A stretch of 64,000 bases of DNA, taken from Streptomyces bluensis. GTDB taxonomy: Bacteria; Actinomycetota; Actinomycetes; Streptomycetales; Streptomycetaceae. Below the pieces are notes generated by a model. That model did no database searches and was not told where the DNA came from. It saw nothing but the letters and a program-made list of their open reading frames with translations. The position numbers and the translations under genes were made by a program. Location of the stretch: positions 1 through 64,000 of the forward strand of contig NZ_BMVM01000018.1 in NCBI RefSeq assembly GCF_014650715.1. The letters run 5' to 3'. Shown here in pieces: positions 1-7,074 of this stretch (its first letter is position 1; each line of letters starts with the position of its first letter).

Positions 1-2
1 CC

Positions 3-140
3 TACTACGACAAATGCCGGGCCAGAGGAAAGACCCACACTCAGGCCCTTCTCCGCCTCGCCCGACAACGGATCAACGTGCTGTTCGCAATGCTCCGCGA
101 CGGCACCTTCTACGAACCCAGAACCCCACGCCTCGCTTGA
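3..140 (+). pseudogene. IS110-family transposase, 3' end only (runs off window start)
   Basis: An open frame entering from the left edge encodes 45 residues (YYDKCRARGKTHTQALLRLA, then ARQRINVLFAMLRDGTFYEP) and stops with TGA at 138-140. The pattern of tyrosine near the start, 'HTQALLRLARQRINVLFAMLRDG' and a short basic tail is the conserved C-terminus of IS110/IS116/IS902 transposases (Transposase_20 region). The rest lies outside the window, so whether the element is intact cannot be told. IS110 elements lack obvious terminal inverted repeats, so the right end cannot be placed; nothing convincing is seen between 141 and 343. Confidence 0.7.
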
Positions 141-343
141 CGAAAGACATAGAGGCACCCCCCCCGCGTAGCGGCGGTGGATCATTTCTGGGGAGTTCCC
201 CGCACGCCGGGCCACTGTCGAAGGTCGCTGGCGTTTCGTGCTTGAGGGCATGTCCGCCTGCAATGTCATAGACCCGTCTGGCTTCCGTGATCAGTGCCAA
301 CCTTGACGGCGTGATCCCCCTTGGGAACAGCCCGATCACCCGA

Positions 344-1090
344 TCACCGCCCCTCTTCCTCCGGCAGCCAGATGCCTGCGCCCCACTCGTCAAGTTCGAG
401 GCGGAGGCATTCGTAGTCGGTCATAGCCCGGCCGACGGTGCGCCAGAATCCGGGAGTGTGGTGGGGATGGTAAAGGTGGGCGAGTTCGTGGACTAGGACG
501 TAGTCGATCAGCCGGGCGGGCAGTTGCATGATGGCCCAATGGATATTGACCGCGCCGAGGTGGGAACAGGAACCCCAGCGGTAGCCGAGGGGGCGAACGT
601 TCAGCCCGGCGTCCGGAACGTCCATGCGCCAGGCCCAGGGATGGACGCGGTTGGGTAGCCAGGCGCGGCCTCGGGCGACGTACCAGGAGACGAGGGCTTG
701 GGCGGCAGTGTCGCGGTGGTCGCGGCGCAAGTGGAGACGGCCGTTCTTCAGCGCGACAAAGGAGGCTGCGAGGTCGTCGGTGAGTTTGAGGCGGTAGCTG
801 CGGCCGAGATACCAGAAGCCTTCGCCATCGATGAAACGCCGTCTGGGGCGTTCGGCTGCTTCGGCGCGGCGGGGGTGGACCTTGGCATAGAGCCAGGCCA
901 GTCGCGTGCGGATGAGGGCGGCAAGCGCGTCGCGGTCGGCGTCTGGGGGCACCTTGGCGACGATGCGGGCGTCTCGTTCGACGGTGACACGGACGCCGGT
1001 TCGCCCCGGGGTGGGGACCAGGTGGATGGTCAGTCCACCGACGTGCAGCGGGCCGTCGTTGTCGGCCACCTGTTCGCGCAGGTCAGGCAC
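344..1090 (-). CDS. YgjP/DUF45-like zinc metallopeptidase linked to hsdR
   Basis: 248-aa protein of the YgjP-like (DUF45) metallopeptidase family. The diagnostic zinc motif is HELAHLYHPHHTPGFW near residue 200 (HExxH plus downstream His), preceded by 'YRWGSCS', also typical of the family. A longer frame reaches 1297, but its first 69 residues are Ser/Thr/Pro-rich out-of-frame hsdR sequence. The GTG at 1090 is preferred because it overlaps the hsdR stop (1083-1085) by 8 bp, the usual coupled arrangement. These genes commonly sit at the 3' end of type I restriction-modification operons; their role is not settled. Here the partner hsdR is broken and hsdM/hsdS are absent from the window, so this gene may be an orphan. 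Confidence 0.8.
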   Translation of the reverse strand: MPDLREQVADNDGPLHVGGLTIHLVPTPGRTGVRVTVERDARIVAKVPPDADRDALAALIRTRLAWLYAKVHPRRAEAAERPRRRFIDGEGFWYLGRSYRLKLTDDLAASFVALKNGRLHLRRDHRDTAAQALVSWYVARGRAWLPNRVHPWAWRMDVPDAGLNVRPLGYRWGSCSHLGAVNIHWAIMQLPARLIDYVLVHELAHLYHPHHTPGFWRTVGRAMTDYECLRLELDEWGAGIWLPEEEGR

Positions 1091-2936
1091 GGTGGCGGCC
1101 GACGTCCTTGCGGTTGTGCTGGACGATGTCGCGGAGTGCGTCGGCAAGGGGGTCGGCTTTCTCGCGGGTGTGGATGCAGGCCACGGCCTCCATCCAGATA
1201 TCTGTACGGAAGTCGTGCTGAGCCGCGGGGTTGGTCCAGAAATCAGGTTTGGCGCTGTGGTGCACCGCCAAGTCATGCACCTTCTGGGCGAGGACAACGA
1301 AGTCCCCGCGTATCTCGTCCCCGATCACTCCGTCGGTCAGCACACTAGTGAGCTGCTGGTACAGGGCCTGCTCCAGGGGGGTGAGGCTGCGCACATCCTC
1401 GGGCAGATCCGAGCCGACGCCGGCTTCCATGTCCTTGACTTCCTGAGCGAGGCGCTGGAATGCCGCCAGTTGGGCGTCCCAGTCATCGGCGTGCTTCTTG
1501 AGGATCTCTTCCACTCGCTTGCGCAGCGCGGCATAGGCTGCGGGGTTCTTGCCGAAGTTCAGGTCGATGTGGTTGCGGAGGGCGTGCCGCATCATGGACG
1601 CCTTCGCCCGGCTGCCGGGAAGCTGCTGGACCTTGGTCTTGAAGTCCTCGGAGGTGAGCCGGGTGGGCTCGATCATCTTGTCCACTCCGAGGGAACGGAC
1701 GTGCTGGTTGATGAGCTGTTGAACTTTCTTGCCGTAGGCCGCCGGGTCGAAGGCGTCTTCCTCGCTGAAGCGCTGCCGAGCCAGCTGGGCGATGAAGGTG
1801 AACAGCCGTACGGCCTCCGCATAGGAGCGGGCCGACTCTCGAGGGCTAACGACGGTGTAGGTCTCCAGGAAGTCACGCAACAGGGCGCGGAAGGCGATCC
1901 GGCGCTGGTCGTCCTCCAGAGAGTCCACCAGCCGGTTGACGGCCTCAATGTCGTCGGGGTCGGTCAGGTCGCGGGGGAGGTCGAAGTGCTGGCGTAGGGC
2001 CGTGCACTGGGTCTCCAGCTTGTGCTCCTCGACCTCGAAGTCGATGGGCTTACCCTCGCGTTCGTCGGCGGCGTACTGGTCCATCGCCTCTTTGAGGGCA
2101 GTGGCGACTCCGGCGTAGTCCACAACCAGCCCGGCGCTTTTGCCGTCGGCAGTGCGGTTGACGCGGGCGACTGCCTGGAGAAGCTCGGCCTCCTTCATCC
2201 GCCGGTCCAAGTACATGACCTGCTCGATCGGGGCGTCGAAGCCGGTCAGAAGCATGGTCCGCACGATGAGGAATGCGACGGGACGGCGCGTGCCGTCCAG
2301 TTGATCGGGGTCGGGGAAGGGGCTGAGGAAGGACTTTTCCGCCTTCTTCTGCGTCGACTCCTTGGTCCACTCGTTCCAGCTGTCCGGGTCGTTTTGCCCC
2401 TCGGAGATGATGGGCACGAAGTCGATCGCCTTCAGCAGGCGCAGGTTCTCGTACGCGGCCACCAAAGTCTTCTGCTTCGGCTTGAGTTCCTCGGGTCTCT
2501 TCTCCAACAGCCACTGGAGCCGCTCTGCGGGCAATGCCTCAACCTCGGCCACGAGCTCGCGCCGTGCCTTCTGGAGCGCTTTGCGATAGCCCACAGCGAT
2601 GCCCCGTGAGTGAGCGACGACCTGCGCCTTAAACCCTTCAGGCAGCACGCTCTGCACGTAGTGGCGCAGCATGTGACGGGCCTTACGCTGAATCATGTCG
2701 TCCGCGTTGAGAACGGCGCTGGAGGTCGCATAGCGCTTCTGGAGCTTCTCGTATTCCTCGTCGGTGAGTTCTTCGAACTCCTCCTCCATTGCCTCGTCCA
2801 GCACGGCACCGTCCTCGACCGCACCCCTGGCGATGTGCCCCTCGTAATAGATCGGGACGATCGCGCCGTCCTCCTCGGCGTCCACGATCCGGTATTTGTC
2901 GATGAACTCCCCGAAGGTGGTCTCGGTCAGGTGATA
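1083..2936 (-). pseudogene. hsdR: type I restriction subunit HsdR, N-terminally deleted remnant
   Basis: About 615 C-terminal residues of HsdR, the ATP-dependent translocase and nuclease subunit of type I restriction systems. Helicase motif V (TGFDAP) and motif VI (AVARVNRT) follow 'VAFLIVRTMLL'; the C-terminal helical region is complete. The homology-like frame extends upstream of the first usable GTG (2885) through 'TETTFGEFIDKYRIVDAEEDG' and ends at an in-frame TGA (2943-2945). The PD-(D/E)xK nuclease, Walker A and DEAD-box parts are missing, so it cannot restrict DNA. The break near 2930 faces the truncated end of the XRE regulator, about 60 bp away, which suggests one deletion removed the 5' ends of both genes and everything between. 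Confidence 0.82.
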
Positions 2937-2994
2937 AGAAGATCACCTTCATGAATCTCAATCGACGGTTCGAATAGATCGGGGTCGTCAACCC

Positions 2995-3717
2995 ACCAGC
3001 ACCGAAGCGGGACGCCACGGTGTGAGCGCGGAGCGCGTCCGGCGCATTGCCTTCCGGTATGAGTGCACGGACCAAGCTCTGGTGGATGCGCTGGTCGCCA
3101 TGTGCGGTGACCGCACGAGCGGCTGGTGGGAGGAATACCGCGACATCCTGCCCGCGACATTTTTGGACATCGCCGAGTTGGAGTGGCACGCCCGGGGCTT
3201 GCGTGTGAGCACGATGACGCACATGCCGGGGCAGTTCCAGACCGAGGCGTACGCGCGCACTCTCTTCCAGGCTGCCATCCCGCCCCTGCCTGCGGAGGAG
3301 TTCGAGGCCAGGGTGGCCCACCGTGTGAAGAGGCACCAGGCCATCGACCGACCGGGGGCTCCGGCCTACGAGCTGATCATCCACGAAGCCGCCCTACGGA
3401 TCGAAGTCGGCGGACGACGGGTGCTACGAGGCCAGCTCGGCCACCTCATGACAGCGGCAGACCGCGACAACGTCACGATCCAGGCCATCCCGTTCTCGGC
3501 CGGGGTGTTCCCCGGTTCGGGCCAGGCGACGCTTTACGCCCTCGGGCAGGTGCCCCCGTTGGACACCGTGCAACTGGATCGCGCCACGGCGGGAGAGTTC
3601 CTCTATTCCGCAGCCCACTTGTGCAAGTACCGGCTGCAACTCGACGAGATGCAGCGAATCGCACTTTCACCCAGCGCGACTCTTGATCTCATGCACACCA
3701 TTTCGCAGAGCCTTTAG
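2995..3717 (+). pseudogene. XRE/DUF5753 regulator remnant lacking its helix-turn-helix
   Basis: The protein is almost all DUF5753, the ligand-binding-like C-terminal domain of Streptomyces XRE regulators: 'SGWWEEYRDILPATFLDIAE', 'FQTEAYARTLF', 'LIIHEAALRIEVGG', 'IQAIPFSAGVFPGSGQ', 'LDTVQLDRATAGEFLY'. Compared with the intact paralogue at 53739-54590, matching begins only at the end of the HTH ('EAGRHGVSAERVRRIA', about residue 50 of the paralogue). No ATG lies in the open frame upstream; GTG 3022 is the first possible start and would give 231 aa without DNA-binding helices. Either a pseudogene or a headless protein still made together with the small gene 11 bp downstream. Confidence 0.75.
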
Positions 3718-3728
3718 GAGAGTTGATC

Positions 3729-3920
3729 ATGCCGGACATCAACTGGGAAGCCCCCTTCTGCCAGGATGCGAGCAACTGCTTCCGTCTCGGCACCGACGCC
3801 GACGGCAACGGCTACATAGCCGTCAGCGGCCAAGAGGACCACTACGTCACCGACTCCCTCGAAGCCCTGCGCACCCTCATCACCGACATCAAGGCCGGCA
3901 AAGCCGACCACCTTCTGTAG
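3729..3920 (+). CDS. 63-aa small protein paired with the XRE/DUF5753 remnant
   Basis: Small acidic protein (begins MPDINWEAPFCQDASNCFRL, ends ...DIKAGKADHLL) that I cannot assign to a named family. ATG 3729 is chosen because AGGAG (3716-3720) lies 8 bp upstream and overlaps the stop of the preceding gene; an in-frame TTG at 3723 is less likely. It occupies the place that DUF397 small proteins normally take behind XRE/DUF5753 genes, and it starts WEAP...C like a diverged DUF397 'W..SS...C'. It is therefore probably the functional partner of the truncated regulator, which would make it an orphan. Codon use is normal for the genome. Confidence 0.6.
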   Translation: MPDINWEAPFCQDASNCFRLGTDADGNGYIAVSGQEDHYVTDSLEALRTLITDIKAGKADHLL

Positions 3921-3954
3921 GACCGCCAGCAGGCCTTACCTGCCGACGTAGTGC

Positions 3955-5250
3955 TCAAGGCGGTGGGTTACGCGCCTCACCGTCGCCGCCGCGCAGCGAC
4001 GACAGGACCAGGCGTCCGTACCGAGTCGTCAAGGCCGCCGCCGTGGCTGCGATCGACAGGCCGAGTGCGATCAGCAGATGGGCCACCGAATCGTCACCCA
4101 GCACTTGCAGGATGCTGAGGGCGGTGCCGAGTGGCAGGCCGAGAATAGTGAGGACGCCGAGGGCCCCGCTGATCTGCTGGCTCTCCTGAGTCTGTACGAG
4201 TCTGCTGTAGTCAGCAGCCTCGGCGAGGATCTCGTTGAAGCGGGCGGAAAGTCGGTGCTGGTTCTGGAAGGCGAGCAGCAGGTCGTTCGCTGGGCCGTGG
4301 GCGGTGAGGTGCTGTCGCCAGTAGGTGCTGCGGAAGACGGCGATGTTCCGCTCCAAGGCGGCGACGCGGCGTGCCAGCCGTGAGGAGTCGAAGACCGCGG
4401 AGAGTTCGTCCGTGAGCTCGTCGATGTGGTCGCGCTGGAGGGAGCCGAGGAGCAGGGCGTCGAGATAGACGGTACGGGAGTGCAGAGCCCCGAACTCGAA
4501 GAAATCACCAGCACCTGTGTCGGGCCGGTGGCCCACGAAGGCGGTGCCCTGCCGAAGCACCAGGGCGCTCCAGTCCGCCGAGATCCTGATGACGTCCTTG
4601 AGCTGCTCGTCTGCTGTCTCGGGCGGGAGCGGGAAGTCCTCCGGTGTGGAGCGTGAAGCGAGCTGCCACAGCCAGCGGTCTGCGTTGCCAGGCAGGGCTC
4701 CCTGAGGGCCGTCGCGGAGCACGGGGGTGTGCTGCTCCGAGGGGGTCATGAAGGCGACGGTGTAAGGCCGGGCGTTGGCGAACGGTGCGCCCGTGGCACG
4801 GACGTCGGCGACCCCGGCGAGGAGCGCGGCCGGGTCGAAGGGGCCGGTGAGCGGTTCGTCGGCTGTGCTCGACCTTCGGCCGGCGAGGGCACGGAGTATT
4901 GGCAGGAGTGGTCTCTCCACGCTGAAGTGCATTACCGCCAAGGCGTGTTCGAGGTTGCGAGCGGTGGCCGCGCGGAGCAGTTCCATGCCGATCAGGTGGA
5001 GCCCGTTGTGCTTGGCGTCCTGCGGAAGGTGCCAGCGGCAGGGCCGTCCGGGGGTTCCGTACAGGGCACGCGCGGAGGCAGGAGCGAAGTACGTGGACCG
5101 GGTCGCGGCGTCGGTGCGGCGGCTGCCCAGCTCGAACGGGAAAGGACCTTCGGGCCAGTCCGGGGCGTGCTGTAGCCGGACGGGAAGGACGACAGTCAGC
5201 TCTTGGCGCGTCCCCGTGACCTCGTCGAGTAGCGGCACTTCGGCGGTCAC
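3955..5250 (-). CDS. CorA-like two-helix membrane protein of a putative conflict operon
   Basis: 431-aa protein I cannot assign to a named family. It has a long soluble N-terminal part (about 1-270), a charged helical stretch (about 272-358, likely coiled coil) and two C-terminal membrane segments (about 360-385 and 388-410) with a short tail. That order is the CorA topology, but the GMN motif of CorA magnesium transporters is absent between the helices. CorA-like proteins occur as membrane effectors in some phage-defence systems (for example type III CRISPR ancillary effectors), so a pore or membrane effector is one possible role; this is inference. Its start overlaps the stop of the upstream OB-like gene by 4 bp (5247-5250), so the two are translationally coupled. 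Confidence 0.6.
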   Translation of the reverse strand: MTAEVPLLDEVTGTRQELTVVLPVRLQHAPDWPEGPFPFELGSRRTDAATRSTYFAPASARALYGTPGRPCRWHLPQDAKHNGLHLIGMELLRAATARNLEHALAVMHFSVERPLLPILRALAGRRSSTADEPLTGPFDPAALLAGVADVRATGAPFANARPYTVAFMTPSEQHTPVLRDGPQGALPGNADRWLWQLASRSTPEDFPLPPETADEQLKDVIRISADWSALVLRQGTAFVGHRPDTGAGDFFEFGALHSRTVYLDALLLGSLQRDHIDELTDELSAVFDSSRLARRVAALERNIAVFRSTYWRQHLTAHGPANDLLLAFQNQHRLSARFNEILAEAADYSRLVQTQESQQISGALGVLTILGLPLGTALSILQVLGDDSVAHLLIALGLSIAATAAALTTRYGRLVLSSLRGGDGEARNPPP

Positions 5251-5513
5251 CGGTAGTACTCGGCCCGGTCGGGCTGGTCGAGACGGATGACGAACTCGGC
5301 CCGATCGGAGCTCTCGGCACTGATGTGGAAGCGGACGCGTTCGCCGGGGTGGATGGTCCGGAATCCCTCAGTCAGGATCTGCCGGTAGTCGAAGCCGTAG
5401 TACCGCTCGTCCTCGTCGTCCTGGACGATGTAGGTGCTGAGCGCACCTCGTGGTCCTCCGCCGGTCGGCCGGATGTCGACGATGGTTCCGTGGCGCGGCC
5501 CGCCACCGCTCAT
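5247..5513 (-). CDS. small cold-shock/OB-fold-like protein
   Basis: 88-aa protein with the layout of a diverged cold-shock (OB-fold) domain: 'GTIVDIRPT' for strand 1, a Gly-rich turn, 'YIVQDDEDERYYGFDYRQI' in place of RNP1/RNP2, then 'HPGERVRFHIS' and 'DRAEFVIRL' for the closing strands. The canonical KGFGFI aromatic set is not conserved, so nucleic-acid binding is only a suggestion. It lies between an FGE-domain remnant, whose TGA stop overlaps this ATG (5510-5513), and the CorA-like gene, whose start overlaps this stop. The three form one operon, suggesting a joint function such as sensor plus effector. Confidence 0.55.
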   Translation of the reverse strand: MSGGGPRHGTIVDIRPTGGGPRGALSTYIVQDDEDERYYGFDYRQILTEGFRTIHPGERVRFHISAESSDRAEFVIRLDQPDRAEYYR

Positions 5514-5623
5514 GCTGTCGTCTCCTCTGTGCCGCTGGTGTCGCTGTCAATGTCCTGCACACATCGGAAACCGACCGCGTTGCTCCCGCCGTGCTTCCGG
5601 TAGACGCCGACTGCCAGCTCGTC
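5510..5623 (-). pseudogene. formylglycine-generating-enzyme (FGE/SUMF1-like) C-terminal remnant
   Basis: The minus strand encodes 37 residues reading DELAVGVYRKHGGSNAVGFR then CVQDID..., ending at TGA 5510-5512, which overlaps the ATG of the next gene. 'GGSNAVGFRCV' is the typical C-terminal signature of FGE-sulfatase/SUMF1-like domains ('NxxGFRCVRD'). A TAG at 5624-5626 closes the frame directly upstream, and no further FGE sequence is seen in 5627-5878. The gene has therefore been truncated to its last 37 codons. The overlapping stop and start show that it was once the first gene of the operon with the OB-like and CorA-like proteins. Confidence 0.6.
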
Positions 5624-5878
5624 CTACTGCCCCCGCACATCGCCCCGCTCCACGGTCCCCTCGTGCCTCTCGCGTGTTGCTGGTTGGGCGGGTGGTGGTG
5701 CCGCACAGGACATGTGCAGGCTATCGCGGGTGACTGGACGACAACAGGGCGTCATTCGGCGGCGGTTGGCCCCATACATGCTGGGACGGCGGGCATGCAG
5801 GTGAACGAGAGCCCTCTATCCCGGTGCGGATGTCCTCACCGCGGCCACGTGGACGGGGCAGAGCGTGACTTCAGGCCG

Positions 5879-6364
5879 TCAGACGGCAACCACGTGCACA
5901 TCCGTCGGCGCGAGGACCGTCAGGTAGGCGTGGATGTCCCCCGGGTCGGTGGTGAAGATCACCGCGCTGCCGTGACGGGCCGCCGCCAGGGCCACCCAGG
6001 CGTCCACCGCGTCCGGCCGCTTCTTCGCCGGCAGGGCCGCCCGCCCCAGAGCGGTGCCGATGCGCCGCCAGTCCGCGAGGTCCGGGCCCGTCGCACAGGC
6101 CAGACACTCCGAACGGCCCGCCTTCGTCTCACGCATGGGCGGCTCGGACGTACGGGCCTGAGGGACCGTGCAGTCCTTCAGGATGCCGGACAGGGCGTGC
6201 ACCAGCGCCGGCTGGGGGCGCCACACCTGGGCGAGGACCGGTCCGAGCACCAGCGCCCGGTGCGGGACCGTGCGCAGTCCCTCGTGGAGAGCCACCGCCT
6301 TCGCCTTGCGGTCGGCGAGTGCGATGAGCATGCCGGTGTCGTAGACCGGTACCCGTGCGCTCAC
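5879..6364 (-). CDS. PIN-domain toxin (VapC-like)
   Basis: 161-aa PIN-domain protein, a predicted Mg-dependent ribonuclease. The first acidic residue sits in 'PVYDTGMLIALADR', the later ones in 'KKRPDAVDAWVALAAA' and 'VIFTTDPGDI', the usual D...E/D...D pattern. PIN toxins of TA pairs cut tRNA, rRNA or mRNA. It follows the ribbon-helix-helix gene with a GTGA overlap (6361-6364), the standard antitoxin-first order. It is slightly longer than typical VapC proteins (about 130 aa), with an insertion around residues 68-90 containing two Cys (ECLAC). Confidence 0.8.
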   Translation of the reverse strand: MSARVPVYDTGMLIALADRKAKAVALHEGLRTVPHRALVLGPVLAQVWRPQPALVHALSGILKDCTVPQARTSEPPMRETKAGRSECLACATGPDLADWRRIGTALGRAALPAKKRPDAVDAWVALAAARHGSAVIFTTDPGDIHAYLTVLAPTDVHVVAV

Positions 6365-6690
6365 GCGGCGTGTCCCGGACGGCGGCCTTGCCGGTCCCGG
6401 CCGTGGACGAGAGCCAGGGCCTCCTCGACCTCGCGGCGTTCGTGCTCCGTCAGTTCCACGGCCGGTTCGGGGGCGGGTTCGGCGGGCAGCCCGTCCGCTG
6501 CCCGCTCCGCGCGGGCGATGAGTGCGTCCACCTCCGCGAACTGTTCCTCTATGGCATCGCTCTCGGCCATCTGGCGCGTCGCGGCATGCACCAGGTATGC
6601 CGAGACGTCCATGCCCGCCCGTTCCGCGTGCTGCCTGATGCGTTCGGCCTGCTCCTGCTCAAGGCTGATACTGATGCGCGCCTTCGCCAT
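6361..6690 (-). CDS. ribbon-helix-helix antitoxin
   Basis: 109-aa protein beginning MAKARISISLEQEQAERIRQ, a classic RHH DNA-binding N-terminus (beta strand ISISL, then two helices up to about residue 50), followed by an acidic, proline-rich C-terminal part expected to wrap the toxin. A longer frame to 6792 exists, but its extra 34 residues look non-coding; the ATG at 6690 fits the family start and lies 9 nt from an inverted repeat (6699-6716). It precedes the PIN toxin in the same operon and very likely represses it. Confidence 0.8.
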   Translation of the reverse strand: MAKARISISLEQEQAERIRQHAERAGMDVSAYLVHAATRQMAESDAIEEQFAEVDALIARAERAADGLPAEPAPEPAVELTEHERREVEEALALVHGRDRQGRRPGHAA

Positions 6691-6698
6691 GAACGCAT

Positions 6699-6716
6699 CG
6701 TAATACGCGTATGACG
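6699..6716. promoter_or_regulatory. inverted repeat upstream of the RHH antitoxin (candidate autoregulatory operator)
   Basis: CGTAATACGCGTATGACG is a palindrome with one mismatched pair and a perfect ATACGCGTAT core. It ends 9 nt before the antitoxin ATG. RHH antitoxins normally bind such palindromes over their own promoter; the link here is inferred from position. Confidence 0.5.
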
Positions 6717-7014
6717 ACAGGGCGAGTGCGGTCGAGGTGGACAACCGGGTGCGCCCCGTCTCCCTCGGCGCCCCGGTCCGTACCGCCCCCACCCACCAGC
6801 ATCCGCCGCCGACCGGGGATCACTTCAGCGGGGGTGGGTGACGTCGTCCGCGCCACGGCCCGAGGCTTTCAGGCGGTCCCGACGTGTCAGCACGCCTGGC
6901 CCACCCCCTACCGGAGTATCACTCCCGACTTGGCTCCCCAGCGTGACGACCCGCTCCGCACCGTCTTCCTACTTTCCCCCCGTCGCCACGGACGAGACAG
7001 AGGGAGACCGATGG
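6717..7014. other. intergenic region between the TA pair and the acyltransferase
   Basis: Together with the operator just before it, this makes a 324-bp gene-free stretch. It should hold the divergent promoters. I see no convincing gene; the open frames across it have poor third-position bias. A purine-rich AGAGGGAG at about 7000-7007 is the likely ribosome binding site for the downstream frames. Confidence 0.4.
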
Positions 7015-7074
7015 ATGCGCCGCTTCAGGAAGACCCTGGGCGCCTTCGCGGCGATCGCCGCCGGGGGCCTGTGA
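7015..7074 (+). other. 19-codon leader-like frame overlapping the acyltransferase start
   Basis: ATG 7015 opens a frame reading MRRFRKTLGAFAAIAAGGL and ending at TGA 7072-7074, which overlaps the acyltransferase ATG (7074) by one base. Essentially every codon ends in G or C, unlike the alternative in-frame extension of the acyltransferase (ATG 7011), so this frame looks translated. The product resembles the first part of a signal peptide (n-region RRFRK, start of a hydrophobic core). It is either a leader that couples translation or the stump of a deleted secreted-protein gene. Confidence 0.4.

Noticed and set aside
73..393. 106-aa minus-strand frame beside the IS110 remnant, possibly a second transposase
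   Set aside because: No conserved catalytic residues or family motif could be recognised; codon bias is weak.
1091..1297. N-terminal 69 residues of the longest DUF45 frame
   Set aside because: Ser/Thr/Pro/Arg-rich and inside hsdR in another frame; the GTG at 1090 couples better to the hsdR stop.
5627..5878. Search for more of the FGE gene upstream of the remnant
   Set aside because: All three minus frames are closed or lack FGE landmarks; treated as empty spacer.
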